The position numbers and the translations under genes were made by a program. The notes below the pieces were generated by a model. The model did not search any database, was not told the DNA's origin, and saw only the letters and a list, made by a program, of their open reading frames with translations. This document shows positions 1-8,501 of a stretch of DNA of 24,878 nucleotides, one piece after another; position 1 is the stretch's first letter, and each line of letters begins with the position of its first letter. The stretch comes from a virus: positions 1 through 24,878 of IMG/VR virus record IMGVR_UViG_3300030098_006832. The stretch is one strand, 5' to 3'.

Positions 1-330
1 ACTACTCTCGTCGGGGCTTTGATAGTTGCCAAAGGAGCCATCATCGCTAAAGCGGTTGCACTTAAAACCACTCTCATTGGAGCTTTGATAGTTGCCAAAG
101 GAGCCGTGATTGCCAAGGCAATAGCCCTAAAAACTATTTTTATTGGTGCTTTAGTAGCGGCTAAGGCTGCTATTATATCAAAGGCAACAACCATTTACAC
201 CAGTTTTATGGGAGCAATGACCACAGCAATCTCAGCAGTGGCGAGTTTTGCTGTTTCAATATATACGAGCTTTATAGCACCAGTTTTTGCTGCGGTTGCT
301 TCTGTTTTTACATTCGCCGCGTCTCTGATT
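1..330 (+). repeat. 66-bp (22-codon) tandem repeats in the tape measure gene
   Basis: Five consecutive 66-base units can be aligned: 1-66, 67-132, 133-198, 199-264 and 265-330. Units 1 and 2 are nearly identical in protein and share a 24-base identical core. Unit 3 keeps the pattern TxFIGAL..AKAAIISKA. Units 4 and 5 keep only the spacing and a T.F start. The repeats decay from left to right, so more exact copies probably lie upstream of the window. Confidence 0.85.
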
Positions 331-1110
331 GCTAGTGCTATACCTGCTTTAGTTGCGGTCACAGGTGCTGTCATTTCATTTACAGTGGCTCTTTTGACTA
401 ACCCGATTGTGCTGATTGGGATGGCTATCGCAGCCGTAGCATATTTGATTTACGACAATTTTGATATGCTGTTCAGCTTTATGATATCTGGATTTACCAT
501 GGTGGGTGATATTTTCTCAACCATTGGCAACGGGCTTGCATCAATATTTTTTGGCATTGTGGATGGTCTAACAGGCATTGTAAATGCTATGATCGACGGG
601 GTGAACTTCATGATCGACGGTCTAAATACAATAAGTTTTACAATACCAGATTGGGTGCCATTTGTTGGTGGAGAGACTTTTGGAATTGATATTCCTCTGA
701 TACCCTATTTAGAGAAAGGGGGCGAAATCAGTACAGATGGAGCAGCCTACTTGCACCAAGGAGAGAAAGTTGTCCCCGCAGCCCAAGTACAACAATTGGA
801 TGACTCAATAGAGACAGCTAGCACATTACTCGCAGCAGCACCAATGATAGCAATGACAATGATGAACCCAGTAACCATGATCGCAGGTGCTGTTGGCGCG
901 GTAGCTACCACTGGACTGGGTGGCAATAATGATGATGTTGTCGAAGCGATACAAGAGAATACAGCGGCGATCAAGGCACTGATTGCACAAGGCGGAGGAC
1001 CCACAGAGGCTGGTGGTACTAACACTATTACGCTGGAAATAAACGAAAGACAGCTTGGAAAAGTAGTTACTAAGGTGCTGAATGACAAAAACCCACTTAC
1101 TTTGGGGTAG
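1..1110 (+). CDS. Tail tape measure protein, C-terminal part (5' partial)
   Basis: The reading frame is open from base 1, so the gene starts upstream. The TTG at 19 is an ordinary leucine codon, not a start. The visible 369 residues begin with hydrophobic Ala/Val/Ile-rich tandem repeats of 22 residues. A long hydrophobic stretch follows (about residues 75-160), then a Gly/Asp-rich segment. Near the end lies a motif of the form GGEIS...AYLHQGEKVVPA. Tape measure proteins of tailed phages often end with such a GG...GE.vvPa motif. They set tail length, and their hydrophobic parts take part in DNA passage through the host membrane. The position directly before baseplate genes agrees with this. 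The family call rests on composition, the terminal motif and context; a different hydrophobic virion protein is possible. The stop is 9 bases before the next start. Confidence 0.7.
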   Translation, partial: TTLVGALIVAKGAIIAKAVALKTTLIGALIVAKGAVIAKAIALKTIFIGALVAAKAAIISKATTIYTSFMGAMTTAISAVASFAVSIYTSFIAPVFAAVASVFTFAASLIASAIPALVAVTGAVISFTVALLTNPIVLIGMAIAAVAYLIYDNFDMLFSFMISGFTMVGDIFSTIGNGLASIFFGIVDGLTGIVNAMIDGVNFMIDGLNTISFTIPDWVPFVGGETFGIDIPLIPYLEKGGEISTDGAAYLHQGEKVVPAAQVQQLDDSIETASTLLAAAPMIAMTMMNPVTMIAGAVGAVATTGLGGNNDDVVEAIQENTAAIKALIAQGGGPTEAGGTNTITLEINERQLGKVVTKVLNDKNPLTLG

Positions 1111-1119
1111 GAGATAGCA

Positions 1120-1911
1120 ATGAGTGCAGCAACACAATATGCAAATGACGGAAATTATTATGTCCATATAAAAGGTCTTCATAATACTGTATCCATAAAA
1201 TTTAAAGCAATTATTACGAGCTTCAAGGATAGTTTTGAATCAAAGTATAACTCTGAGGAAGTTTATGGTAGAATAGATCCCATAATGACCTTCCAAGGAA
1301 CAACAAGAAAGCTGTCAATTAATTTAGAAGTTCCTGCCTACAGTGTAGATGAAGCGCAACAAAATTTTCAAAGCCTTTCTCAATTGTTGGCATCGCAGTA
1401 CCCCGGCTATGATACTGCTGGAAGTGCAACTAGCATTTCAACTGCGCCTCTTCATAAAATAAAATTTGCAAACTGGGTCACGTCCGGTGGAGCACAGGGC
1501 ACTATAAATGAAGCAGGGTTAGTCGTAGCTTTGGAGGGTGTATCTTTTAGCCCCAATTTAGACGCTGGTGTTTTTGAAAGCGGACCAAAATTGTTACCAA
1601 AACAGTTTGACTTGGAACTCACAATGACAGTTCTTCACACAGACCAAATTGGATGGAATCCGGATGGATGGGTTGGAAGCAGAAGATATCCATACACAGA
1701 AATTGCAGAAGACATTAGTTTAAATAACCCAGAGGACGGAGAACTCAATATGACGTTGCCGGGAGAAGTTGTGGAAGATACTGTAAATGGCTCTGATGGC
1801 GACGGTAGTTTTTATGAGAACATCCAACAATCAATTGAAGACATACTTTTAGGAGGCAATCAACTGCGTTTTGGTCCGGGGATGTCTTTTGAAGATCCTG
1901 ATAATCTTTAG
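1120..1911 (+). CDS. Putative baseplate/tail protein
   Basis: This is a 263-residue protein with no signal peptide or membrane segment. AGGAG at 1109-1113 precedes the ATG. It is rich in beta-strand-like sequence. One segment (about residues 40-95) has the pattern GRIDPIMTFQGTTRKL followed by a strand and S.DEAQQNFQSLSQL, ending in YPGYD. I associate this arrangement with small baseplate/tail-tube-terminus proteins of contractile tails, but I cannot name the T4 equivalent. The C-terminal 50 residues are acidic and probably flexible. It sits between the tape measure gene and a gp53-like gene, so it is most likely a virion baseplate component. The specific role is inferred from position only. 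Confidence 0.5.
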   Translation: MSAATQYANDGNYYVHIKGLHNTVSIKFKAIITSFKDSFESKYNSEEVYGRIDPIMTFQGTTRKLSINLEVPAYSVDEAQQNFQSLSQLLASQYPGYDTAGSATSISTAPLHKIKFANWVTSGGAQGTINEAGLVVALEGVSFSPNLDAGVFESGPKLLPKQFDLELTMTVLHTDQIGWNPDGWVGSRRYPYTEIAEDISLNNPEDGELNMTLPGEVVEDTVNGSDGDGSFYENIQQSIEDILLGGNQLRFGPGMSFEDPDNL

Positions 1912-1932
1912 TAAAAAGGGAGAGCATATAGA

Positions 1933-2271
1933 ATGGCTACTAGATACAACAATAGAAAGGTAACAAGAAATAAGAACAAGCTTTACAAGAATCATTTTGA
2001 AAAAAGAAACGTATCGCAAATTAGACAGTTTAGAACTCCGGAGTTGGCATACCCAACACCTGATCAAATCAACCAGCTAAATGTTCTCACTCACGTTTGG
2101 AAAGGTGGCGATAGATATTATAAATTGGCTTTTGAATATTATGGCAACTCTAAATATTGGTGGGTTATTGCTTGGTTCAATCAAAAACCAACGGAGGCAC
2201 ATATAAATTATGGAGACATTGTTTTTGTACCAACTCCTTTGGATAAATTACTAAACTTTTATGATGTATAG
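1933..2271 (+). CDS. Baseplate wedge protein, T4 gp53-like with LysM-type fold
   Basis: This is a 112-residue basic protein. Its N-terminal 30 residues are Lys/Arg/Asn-rich. Residues 55-105 match a LysM-like pattern seen in gp53-type wedge proteins: GDRYYKLAFEYYGNSKYWWV, then W.N and GDIVFVPTPLD. In T4, gp53 joins the inner baseplate wedges, and related small LysM-type proteins occur in most contractile tails. Here the domain is a structural clamp in the virion, not a cell-wall binder. Aromatic residues in the YGN..YWWVIAWFN core are the main support. AGGGAGA at 1917-1923 precedes the ATG. Exact T4 orthology is not proven. Confidence 0.62.
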   Translation: MATRYNNRKVTRNKNKLYKNHFEKRNVSQIRQFRTPELAYPTPDQINQLNVLTHVWKGGDRYYKLAFEYYGNSKYWWVIAWFNQKPTEAHINYGDIVFVPTPLDKLLNFYDV

Positions 2272-2285
2272 TAGAGAGAATAAAC

Positions 2286-4763
2286 ATGGCTAGCAAAAAA
2301 GAAACCACGTCTGGAAAACTTAGATTCAAAGAGCAATGTTATTTGCTTTGGAACGTAAGCACTTTTGTATCAAAAAATTCTAATACAAGTTACGAAAACA
2401 TGGCTGTAATTAATGGCGAGCCAACTGATGTAATCAACAAACTTGTTTCAAGACCTAAATTAGACAGATTATTTGAGCTAAAGCCAGTTGAAAATGCAGC
2501 GTTGGTACCCATGATAAAGTTATTCAAGACAACCACCGGTGAGACCAAAAAAACACAAGAGATAAAATTCAACACAGTGCTATCTAACGAGTCAATAGAA
2601 TCTATTACTAGCACAAAATATGGTCGCGGAGACGGAATTGGAATAAAAAGTGTCTCATACGACCTACAAGGCGGCTCCACAACAGGAGGCGCAGCTTTAG
2701 TCAAAAAAGGCGTCACAGCGGTCGAGATATCTTTTATTTTTCAAAACTTAGAGCAACTAATTCAAAGAGACGGCGACGGTCCGGCACTCATAGATCTGGT
2801 ATCATTTCCACCCGCCGAGGGCAAGCGTTCTACCCCCAACTGTGCCGAGGGTTCTCCTATTGATTTCACAGATGTTTTTGACCCAAGTCAGTTTGCAATA
2901 AAGCTTGTATATGGTTATGCCGCTCCGAACACAGAGGTGGTAGATCAGCAACTAAGAACGATTATAGAAAATTCTGCTACCACACTGTTGCTAAATTTAG
3001 AAAAACACGAATTAGATTTTAGACAAGACGGCACGGTCGAACTTAAGTGCAAATATCAAGGGTATTCCGATTCTATTATGGCACAACCAGAGGCAGATCT
3101 GCTTTTTATAAATAAAAAAAGAGACCCACATATAAACGAAAAGCAACGTGACACTAAAACGGTAGAAGAAGAACTAAACCAAGTCAAGGCTGAAAGAGGA
3201 CAGGAGACCGCACAAGAGGATATCGATCAATTAGACAAGCAGATAGCAGATTTGCAAAATGAACTTGAAGAGTTACAGAAGAAGGAAAAGCAGCAGGGCG
3301 AAGATGATAGAGTCAACGCCTATAAGAGGTTTTTGCAAGAAATATACGACTCTGGAAAAGTTATGTTCGTTGAATTAGATGAAAATCAAGTTGAACAACA
3401 TTTGGCAGAAATATCAGGAGAAGAAGACTTCGAGGGACGAGCGTTGGACGAAGCGGGTGTAACCGAAGAACCCGGACCTATAGACAGTGTTATAGGGGCA
3501 ATTAGTGGTCTTTTTGGAGACAGCGAAAACAACGAAGTTGAAAAAAAAGAAGCTGATCAAAGCTCAGGAGCAACAATACCAGACCCACAACAAGCAGATA
3601 TTGATGACTTGAAGACAGATGGATGGAATGACGCAGAGGATATTTTTGAAGAGGATAATCTAGAAGACGTGCAGCAGGCAGTTGCAGATCTCGTTGCTGC
3701 AAATTCTTCAACTAGACCAAAAGATCCCGGTGACGTGAGAATAAATTTCATATATTATGGCGACCTGCTAAATATTGCATTCAAAGTGTTTAATGGCAAT
3801 CCCGTTGCCTCCAACCTTATACCCATGGTAGGTCCCATCGTTTACAGCGACCCTAAGTCAGGACAGCAATTCATTACAAATTTGGCAGACATTCCTATTT
3901 CTCTAAACAAATTCATTGAATGGTTTAATAAAAATGTTGTAGCCCAAGGAAGACAAGAGTATTTGCTCAAAGATTTCATTAGAGACACAATAAAAGATTT
4001 AATACATGCAGCACTGGGAGAAAATTGCTTCCCCGGCACAGGACACCCAGCACCAGAGCCAAATGTAACGATAGCCGATATTCCATTGGCAAGCGTCGGC
4101 GGCAGTGCCGTGATACAACCCGGCGCAAGAATTCAAGCCGCCCAAGTCCCAACACCAGCACCAGTGCACTACAAGGATGCTAATAAAATAGATCAATATA
4201 TTTATATCTATTGCTACACATTCGGCATGTCAAACCTAAAAGGTAACAGGGCGGAAGATCATGAAAAGGGCATTTATCATTTGCAGTTTGGATCGGATCG
4301 CGGCTTAGTGAAAAAAGTGGTTTTTAGCAGGATAGATGATCCCAACTTGAGGGCTTCGCGAGCAAAATCAGTCAAATGTGACCTTAGACACTTGAGAGAA
4401 AATTATAAAGTAAATGTAACCATGGTTGGTAATTCTTTATTTAGACCGGGGCAAACTATTTATATAAATCCAACTTTAGGAGCATCTGATCCCATGACTG
4501 GAAAAAAAGTCACAAGCGCTTTGGGTCTGGGAGGATACTACACAGTCGTAAAGGTCAGTGGTGAATTAAGCAGAGACGGCTTCAATACTGAAGTGGAAGC
4601 AATTTTTGAATCATCAGGAGTCTCCAAAAAAGCCGGGATTCAACCAGTGCCATCTTCTCCCCCATCACGCGGCGGCGTCGGTGGAACCGGCGATGGCGAA
4701 AAAGGCTCCTCTAATCCTGCCGAGGGAAGCATTGAAGACACACCGGTAATGGTAGGGATATAA
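2286..4763 (+). CDS. Large baseplate hub-like structural protein
   Basis: This 825-residue protein has three visible parts. Residues 1-285 are a mixed beta region containing GRGDGIGIKSVSYDLQGG and a segment reading ELKCKYQGYSDS. Residues about 290-350 are strongly charged heptad-like sequence (EEELNQVKAER, DQLDKQIADLQNELEELQKK), a likely coiled coil. Residues about 360-475 are acidic and probably disordered. From about 480 a second folded region follows, including RINFIYYGDLLNIAF and, near 630, IDQYIYIYCYTFG. The last 40 residues are a Gly/Pro/Ser-rich tail. The order (tape measure, small baseplate protein, gp53-like, then this) points to the baseplate hub or an inner wedge. No enzymatic motif is visible. 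An RBS-like GAGAGA precedes the ATG. Confidence 0.5.
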   Translation: MASKKETTSGKLRFKEQCYLLWNVSTFVSKNSNTSYENMAVINGEPTDVINKLVSRPKLDRLFELKPVENAALVPMIKLFKTTTGETKKTQEIKFNTVLSNESIESITSTKYGRGDGIGIKSVSYDLQGGSTTGGAALVKKGVTAVEISFIFQNLEQLIQRDGDGPALIDLVSFPPAEGKRSTPNCAEGSPIDFTDVFDPSQFAIKLVYGYAAPNTEVVDQQLRTIIENSATTLLLNLEKHELDFRQDGTVELKCKYQGYSDSIMAQPEADLLFINKKRDPHINEKQRDTKTVEEELNQVKAERGQETAQEDIDQLDKQIADLQNELEELQKKEKQQGEDDRVNAYKRFLQEIYDSGKVMFVELDENQVEQHLAEISGEEDFEGRALDEAGVTEEPGPIDSVIGAISGLFGDSENNEVEKKEADQSSGATIPDPQQADIDDLKTDGWNDAEDIFEEDNLEDVQQAVADLVAANSSTRPKDPGDVRINFIYYGDLLNIAFKVFNGNPVASNLIPMVGPIVYSDPKSGQQFITNLADIPISLNKFIEWFNKNVVAQGRQEYLLKDFIRDTIKDLIHAALGENCFPGTGHPAPEPNVTIADIPLASVGGSAVIQPGARIQAAQVPTPAPVHYKDANKIDQYIYIYCYTFGMSNLKGNRAEDHEKGIYHLQFGSDRGLVKKVVFSRIDDPNLRASRAKSVKCDLRHLRENYKVNVTMVGNSLFRPGQTIYINPTLGASDPMTGKKVTSALGLGGYYTVVKVSGELSRDGFNTEVEAIFESSGVSKKAGIQPVPSSPPSRGGVGGTGDGEKGSSNPAEGSIEDTPVMVGI

Positions 4764-4786
4764 TATTTTGAGGGTAGCAAAAAGAT

Positions 4787-6175
4787 ATGGGAAAAAGTAG
4801 AAAACCATCAAATTCAGAAGCTTTTACAGCCCGTGCGCGGAATGGCATGGACGCTTTTTCGTATTATAAATTTAGAAAATTATACAAAAGTATAGACTTC
4901 TCAGACCTTCAGCCAGACTATGGAGTGCACGGAGCAGGGATTGATGACCTTGCAATGCCAAGACCGATTGACTTATGGTATGAAAAGCCTTATTTTGGCA
5001 GATACGACCTAAATGGTAACCCGATATACATATTAGAAAAGCATCTCAAGCAATTACCTGTGCCTATGGGGAGAGACTCAACAATTCTTGCTGTAAATTT
5101 TGTTGTAGATGCTTTTCAAGATTTGCAGAGGCATTTCGCGAAAGCGTTAGCATCGAATAAAATAAAACCCAGTTTTATGCTATCCAAACTGCCTGTCACA
5201 CGAGCGCACATGAGCCCAGACAAATTGCACCAAGAATATATCGGCAAGTTGTTTGAGGTTTTCATCTTATCTTACTTGGGGACCAACAATTTGCATAAAA
5301 AGATCAGAGGATTTTCAGATTTTATGAATTATTTCAATGATTTTTTTAGAGATTCTGGACAAAATCTGCCTTTTACATTTTCTAGTTTTTTAGGCTCAAA
5401 AAGATGCCCATCGAATGTGTGTGGTTTGATTCTAGACATGAAAGAAGTAAGCTTTTCTAATGATGCCAAAAAAGTGAATGATTTGCTAGGGCGAGATGAA
5501 TTTTCTTTTTATGCGAGTTCTGCTAGAAATCATGGATTTATGGTATCCAAAAACGCTCCATGGCGTTTAGTGGCTGACGTTAGTTCACCGCAAATGAAAC
5601 AGTATATGTCAAAATATGACACCACTTTAGACGAAAATAATTTTTTCAAGAAATACTATGCCGAGGCTTACATCGCAGACATTGAAATCATGCTGAAAAA
5701 CATAGTCAGCTATTACAACAATTACATAACATCTAGACCGTATACGAGCAAAACATACCATGTTTATAGTCCGGGCGAAATTGGAACAACTAAAGAAAAG
5801 ATGAAAACAATAACGCGCAACATGGTACGTCAAAAAACCAGTCTAAAAAATATATTTAGAACTTACGGCATTGACGATATATTGAATTTTTATTTTACAA
5901 TAAAATGCTATGAAACCAACGCAAAACAATTACTAAAAGATAAAGAAAACATCGTTGCAGAAGCAGTAAGCAGAAAAGAGAGTGTAGGTCTGCCCTTCGC
6001 ACTCAGTTACTTAAATAGCAAAATTACAGAACAAGTAAAAATAAATTTGACTATTGGCTCTGAGTATGTTAAAGGTAATAATGAAAAAGCTAGACGTTTG
6101 TCAAATTCTCGAAAACCACAAGATAAAGAGCCAAATATAAAAGATGTTATTTCAGGCGATTACAACAGAAAATAA
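4787..6175 (+). CDS. Unassigned protein, probably structural
   Basis: This is a 462-residue basic protein with many Tyr, Phe, Lys and Asn. It has no signal peptide, no clear membrane helix and no catalytic motif that I recognise. Distinctive segments are RPIDLWYEKPYFGRYDLNGN (about 60-80), ILAVNFVVDAFQDLQRHFAK (about 103-122) and APWRLVADVSSPQMKQYMSK (about 260-280). The tail after residue 430 is Lys/Arg/Asn-rich and looks disordered. GAGGGT at 4770-4775 precedes the ATG. The last 32 bases overlap the next gene. Placement at the end of the baseplate block suggests a virion or assembly role; this is inference from position. Confidence 0.5.
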   Translation: MGKSRKPSNSEAFTARARNGMDAFSYYKFRKLYKSIDFSDLQPDYGVHGAGIDDLAMPRPIDLWYEKPYFGRYDLNGNPIYILEKHLKQLPVPMGRDSTILAVNFVVDAFQDLQRHFAKALASNKIKPSFMLSKLPVTRAHMSPDKLHQEYIGKLFEVFILSYLGTNNLHKKIRGFSDFMNYFNDFFRDSGQNLPFTFSSFLGSKRCPSNVCGLILDMKEVSFSNDAKKVNDLLGRDEFSFYASSARNHGFMVSKNAPWRLVADVSSPQMKQYMSKYDTTLDENNFFKKYYAEAYIADIEIMLKNIVSYYNNYITSRPYTSKTYHVYSPGEIGTTKEKMKTITRNMVRQKTSLKNIFRTYGIDDILNFYFTIKCYETNAKQLLKDKENIVAEAVSRKESVGLPFALSYLNSKITEQVKINLTIGSEYVKGNNEKARRLSNSRKPQDKEPNIKDVISGDYNRK

Positions 6176-7328
6176 AGAAATAATCTATACTAATAGTAGA
6201 ATTTATACCGATATCATCCCAGAGCTTACAAGAACTTGGTCTTATTGCCCCTCCTTAGATAATGGAAACATAGAATATGCAGAATTTCGCTGCGCCGGTC
6301 TGACTCTCGACGAAGTTTGCCCCGAGCATATTAGGGATAGATGGGAATTGGCAAAAGAGGAAGTTAAGAGTCATTGTAGAGCATGTATTGAGAGCAGGAT
6401 TGATATAACAGGTGGTAAATTTTATGATTTTCTACCCCCAGCAGCATTGTTGGAGTACCTGCGAACAAAGGACGAGATAACGCAATATGTTTTTGATAAT
6501 TTTCCTAAGCCTGAAAACTATGATTTCTTGTTTGAGTTACAAAAGGTGTTGGCAAAAATAGAAACTAATCGCGTCAAGCTAGATTTGACCCCGTTGAAAA
6601 ACAAGAGGCACGATTTCCGCACTAACCAATTTTACAATAAAGTTAGAAGACTAAAGCCTTATGTTAGGTACAACTTATTTGGCACAAAAACCGGTCGCTT
6701 GACAACTAAAAAGGGTAGTTTTCCTATTCTGACAATGGACAAAAATTATAGACAAATATTGACCCCCCAAAATGATATTTTCGTTGAATTGGACTACAAT
6801 GCTGCTGAGTTGAGAACACTTCTACATATGTCCGGTGAGGACCAGCCACAACAAGATATTCATGATTGGAATATGAGTAATATATTTCCTCAAATCAATG
6901 ATCGCGAGGCGGCAAAAAAAAGAGTGTTCTCTTGGCTCTACAATCCAATTGCAGAGGATAAAGATCTTGAGCGATTCTACAATCGAAGCTTGGTATTAAA
7001 AAAACATTGGGATGGGAATAAAATTACAAATCCTTTTGGGAGGCAAATTGAGGCAGATGCAAAACACGCTTTGAACTACATAATACAAAGCACAACTTCT
7101 GATTTGTTTTTGCGGAGAATTTTAGAATTGGCAAAGTTACTAGAATCAAAAAAGTCGTTTATTTCATTTTTGATTCATGATAGTGTAGTCATTGATTTAG
7201 ATAAGAGTGAAAAACACCTCATACAAGAAATTGCAGACACCTTTGCTAAGACTGATTTTTCTAAGTTTTTGGTAAACATGAAGGCAGGAAAGAATTACGG
7301 AGAAATGAAAGAAATATGCAGAATATAG
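6144..7328 (+). CDS. polA-like: Family A DNA polymerase, stand-alone polymerase domain
   Basis: The 394-residue length is close to one PolA polymerase domain alone; no 3'-5' exonuclease domain is present. Signature motifs appear in order. An RYNLFGTKTGRLTTKKGSFP segment corresponds to the T.TGRLSs..PNLQ region. Motif A is VELDYNAAELRTL with Asp217. The O-helix is R254-x3-K258-x3-F262-x3-Y266, so the dNTP-binding residues are kept, but the usual Gly after Tyr is Asn. Then come NPFGRQIEADAKHALNYIIQ and motif C, FLIHDSVVID, with His345-Asp346. The canonical HDE is HDS here, so the Glu is replaced. The protein is probably an active DNA polymerase, but divergent and without proofreading. An in-frame TAA at 6138 makes this ATG the earliest start. 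A bacterial-type DnaE polymerase lies 11 kb downstream. Confidence 0.85.
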   Translation: MLFQAITTENKEIIYTNSRIYTDIIPELTRTWSYCPSLDNGNIEYAEFRCAGLTLDEVCPEHIRDRWELAKEEVKSHCRACIESRIDITGGKFYDFLPPAALLEYLRTKDEITQYVFDNFPKPENYDFLFELQKVLAKIETNRVKLDLTPLKNKRHDFRTNQFYNKVRRLKPYVRYNLFGTKTGRLTTKKGSFPILTMDKNYRQILTPQNDIFVELDYNAAELRTLLHMSGEDQPQQDIHDWNMSNIFPQINDREAAKKRVFSWLYNPIAEDKDLERFYNRSLVLKKHWDGNKITNPFGRQIEADAKHALNYIIQSTTSDLFLRRILELAKLLESKKSFISFLIHDSVVIDLDKSEKHLIQEIADTFAKTDFSKFLVNMKAGKNYGEMKEICRI

Positions 7329-8188
7329 TTGGTTTGGGATCAGCAGGGTGCAATATTGCTAAAAGTTTTGCAAAGTACCCCGAGTATACTATTAGAACGA
7401 TTGATTGTGTTGAGCCCTCGGGCGACGAGCACTTTAGAATCAAGAAATGTGATTCTCACGAAGAATACGAAGCGGCAGTCCCCGACATGTCTGACTTCTT
7501 TTCTCACATCAAGGCAGTTGATGAGGTGCTTTTTATTATTGGCGGCTCCGGTGAGATCAGCGGGGCTTCTTTATCAATCTTGCAACAAATAAACCACGCC
7601 AGATTGCATGTGCTTTACATTAAGCCAGATATTTCACTTTTGAGCGAGGTAGGGAGATTAAGAGAAAGGCTCGTATATAATGTTCTTCAAGAATATGCGA
7701 GATCGGGCAAATTTGAAAGAATAATTCTCATAGATAACCCCAAGCTCGATGAAACAATGGGAGGAGCACCAGTAATTGGTTATTACGACCAATTGAATAA
7801 AATGATAGCGTCAACAGTTCACATGATCAACGTCTTTGACCACACCGACCCAGAGATTGGTACAATTTCTTCGCCCCTCGAAGTGTCCAGAATTATTACG
7901 ATTGGTATGATGGATATAGAAACTGGAGAAGAAAAATTATTTTTTTCATTGACAAATGCAAGAGAGAAGAGTTATTATTACGCCATCAACTACGAAAAGT
8001 TGAAAAAGGACAAAGAATTATACAAGGGCATAACAGTTCAAATGAAAGATAAAGTAGAAGATGGTGGCGCAAGGATAGCTTATGGCATCTATTCTACAAA
8101 TTATAGTTCAAATTATTGCTATGTCGTTGCTAGAAGTTCTATGATTCAAGGTTTAGTTTTGGAGGAAAACAATGTTGAAAACAATTAA
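7316..8188 (+). CDS. Divergent FtsZ/tubulin-like GTPase candidate
   Basis: This 290-residue protein begins almost at once with IVGLGSAGCNIAKSF, matching the first nucleotide-binding loop of FtsZ/tubulins (VxGxGGAGxN). Residues 70-90, VDEVLFIIGGSGEISGASLS, occupy the place of the tubulin signature loop (GGGTGTGxA) but are degenerate. Residues 99-105, VLYIKPD, then a helix, then RIILIDNPKLDETMG (135-149), follow the FtsZ order of VVTKPF, helix and IPND.LL. Residues 155-180 resemble the long central helix with an Asn (QLNKMIAST) and an acidic loop (FDHTDPE). Phage tubulins such as PhuZ form filaments that position replicating DNA; TubZ segregates plasmids. Whether this one binds GTP or polymerises is unknown. 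The gene overlaps the polymerase by 13 bases. Confidence 0.62.
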   Translation: MQNIVGLGSAGCNIAKSFAKYPEYTIRTIDCVEPSGDEHFRIKKCDSHEEYEAAVPDMSDFFSHIKAVDEVLFIIGGSGEISGASLSILQQINHARLHVLYIKPDISLLSEVGRLRERLVYNVLQEYARSGKFERIILIDNPKLDETMGGAPVIGYYDQLNKMIASTVHMINVFDHTDPEIGTISSPLEVSRIITIGMMDIETGEEKLFFSLTNAREKSYYYAINYEKLKKDKELYKGITVQMKDKVEDGGARIAYGIYSTNYSSNYCYVVARSSMIQGLVLEENNVENN

Positions 8189-8432
8189 TGCTTATGTAGG
8201 CACTTTTGAGAAGAAAACCGGTGAAGAGAGATCTATGCGCTTTGTAAAGATTTCGGACTTACCAGAGGGGTTTATGGATTCACAAACTAAGGGCGGTCAA
8301 CAGAGAAAACTGTCTGAGGGTAACGAACTGGTTTGGGACTTGGATAAAAAACAATTCAGAGTCTTTAACTGGAACACAGTAAAAGGCGATGTTACACAAA
8401 TTACTAATTTTCGTGTTGACAGCCTAATTTAG
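8172..8432 (+). CDS. Small conserved-type phage protein of unknown function
   Basis: This is an 86-residue protein with a strong GGAGG site at 8160-8164, overlapping the previous gene by 17 bases. The sequence is compact and probably all beta. ERSMRFVKISDLPEGFM is followed by GQQRKLSEGNELVWDLDKKQ and FRVFNWNTVKGDV. I have an impression of similar small proteins, sometimes described as SH3-like barrels, in T4-type phages of marine bacteria, but the function is not known to me. No signal peptide, cysteine cluster or catalytic residues are visible. It is the last gene before the promoter of the SSB-recombinase unit. Confidence 0.7.
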   Translation: MLKTINAYVGTFEKKTGEERSMRFVKISDLPEGFMDSQTKGGQQRKLSEGNELVWDLDKKQFRVFNWNTVKGDVTQITNFRVDSLI

Positions 8433-8445
8433 ATATGATACATTA
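8417..8445 (+). promoter_or_regulatory. Candidate sigma70-type promoter for SSB and recombinase
   Basis: A perfect -35 TTGACA lies at 8417-8422, inside the end of the preceding gene. A 17-base spacer leads to TACATT (4 of 6 to TATAAT) at 8440-8445. TATGAT at 8435-8440 is a better -10 but is too close to this -35. The A+T-rich stretch TTATAAATC (8444-8452) also resembles a T4-type late box. The site lies about 60 bases before the SSB start. Confidence 0.5.
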
Positions 8446-8501
8446 TAAATCAGATGTGAGGAATATTTGCCGAGCATACTATAACAAAGGAGAGGAAAAT
8501 A

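Noticed and set aside
8467-8486. Second -10-like TATAAC before the SSB gene
   Set aside because: No -35 element at a suitable distance; the TTGACA at 8417 is too far away.
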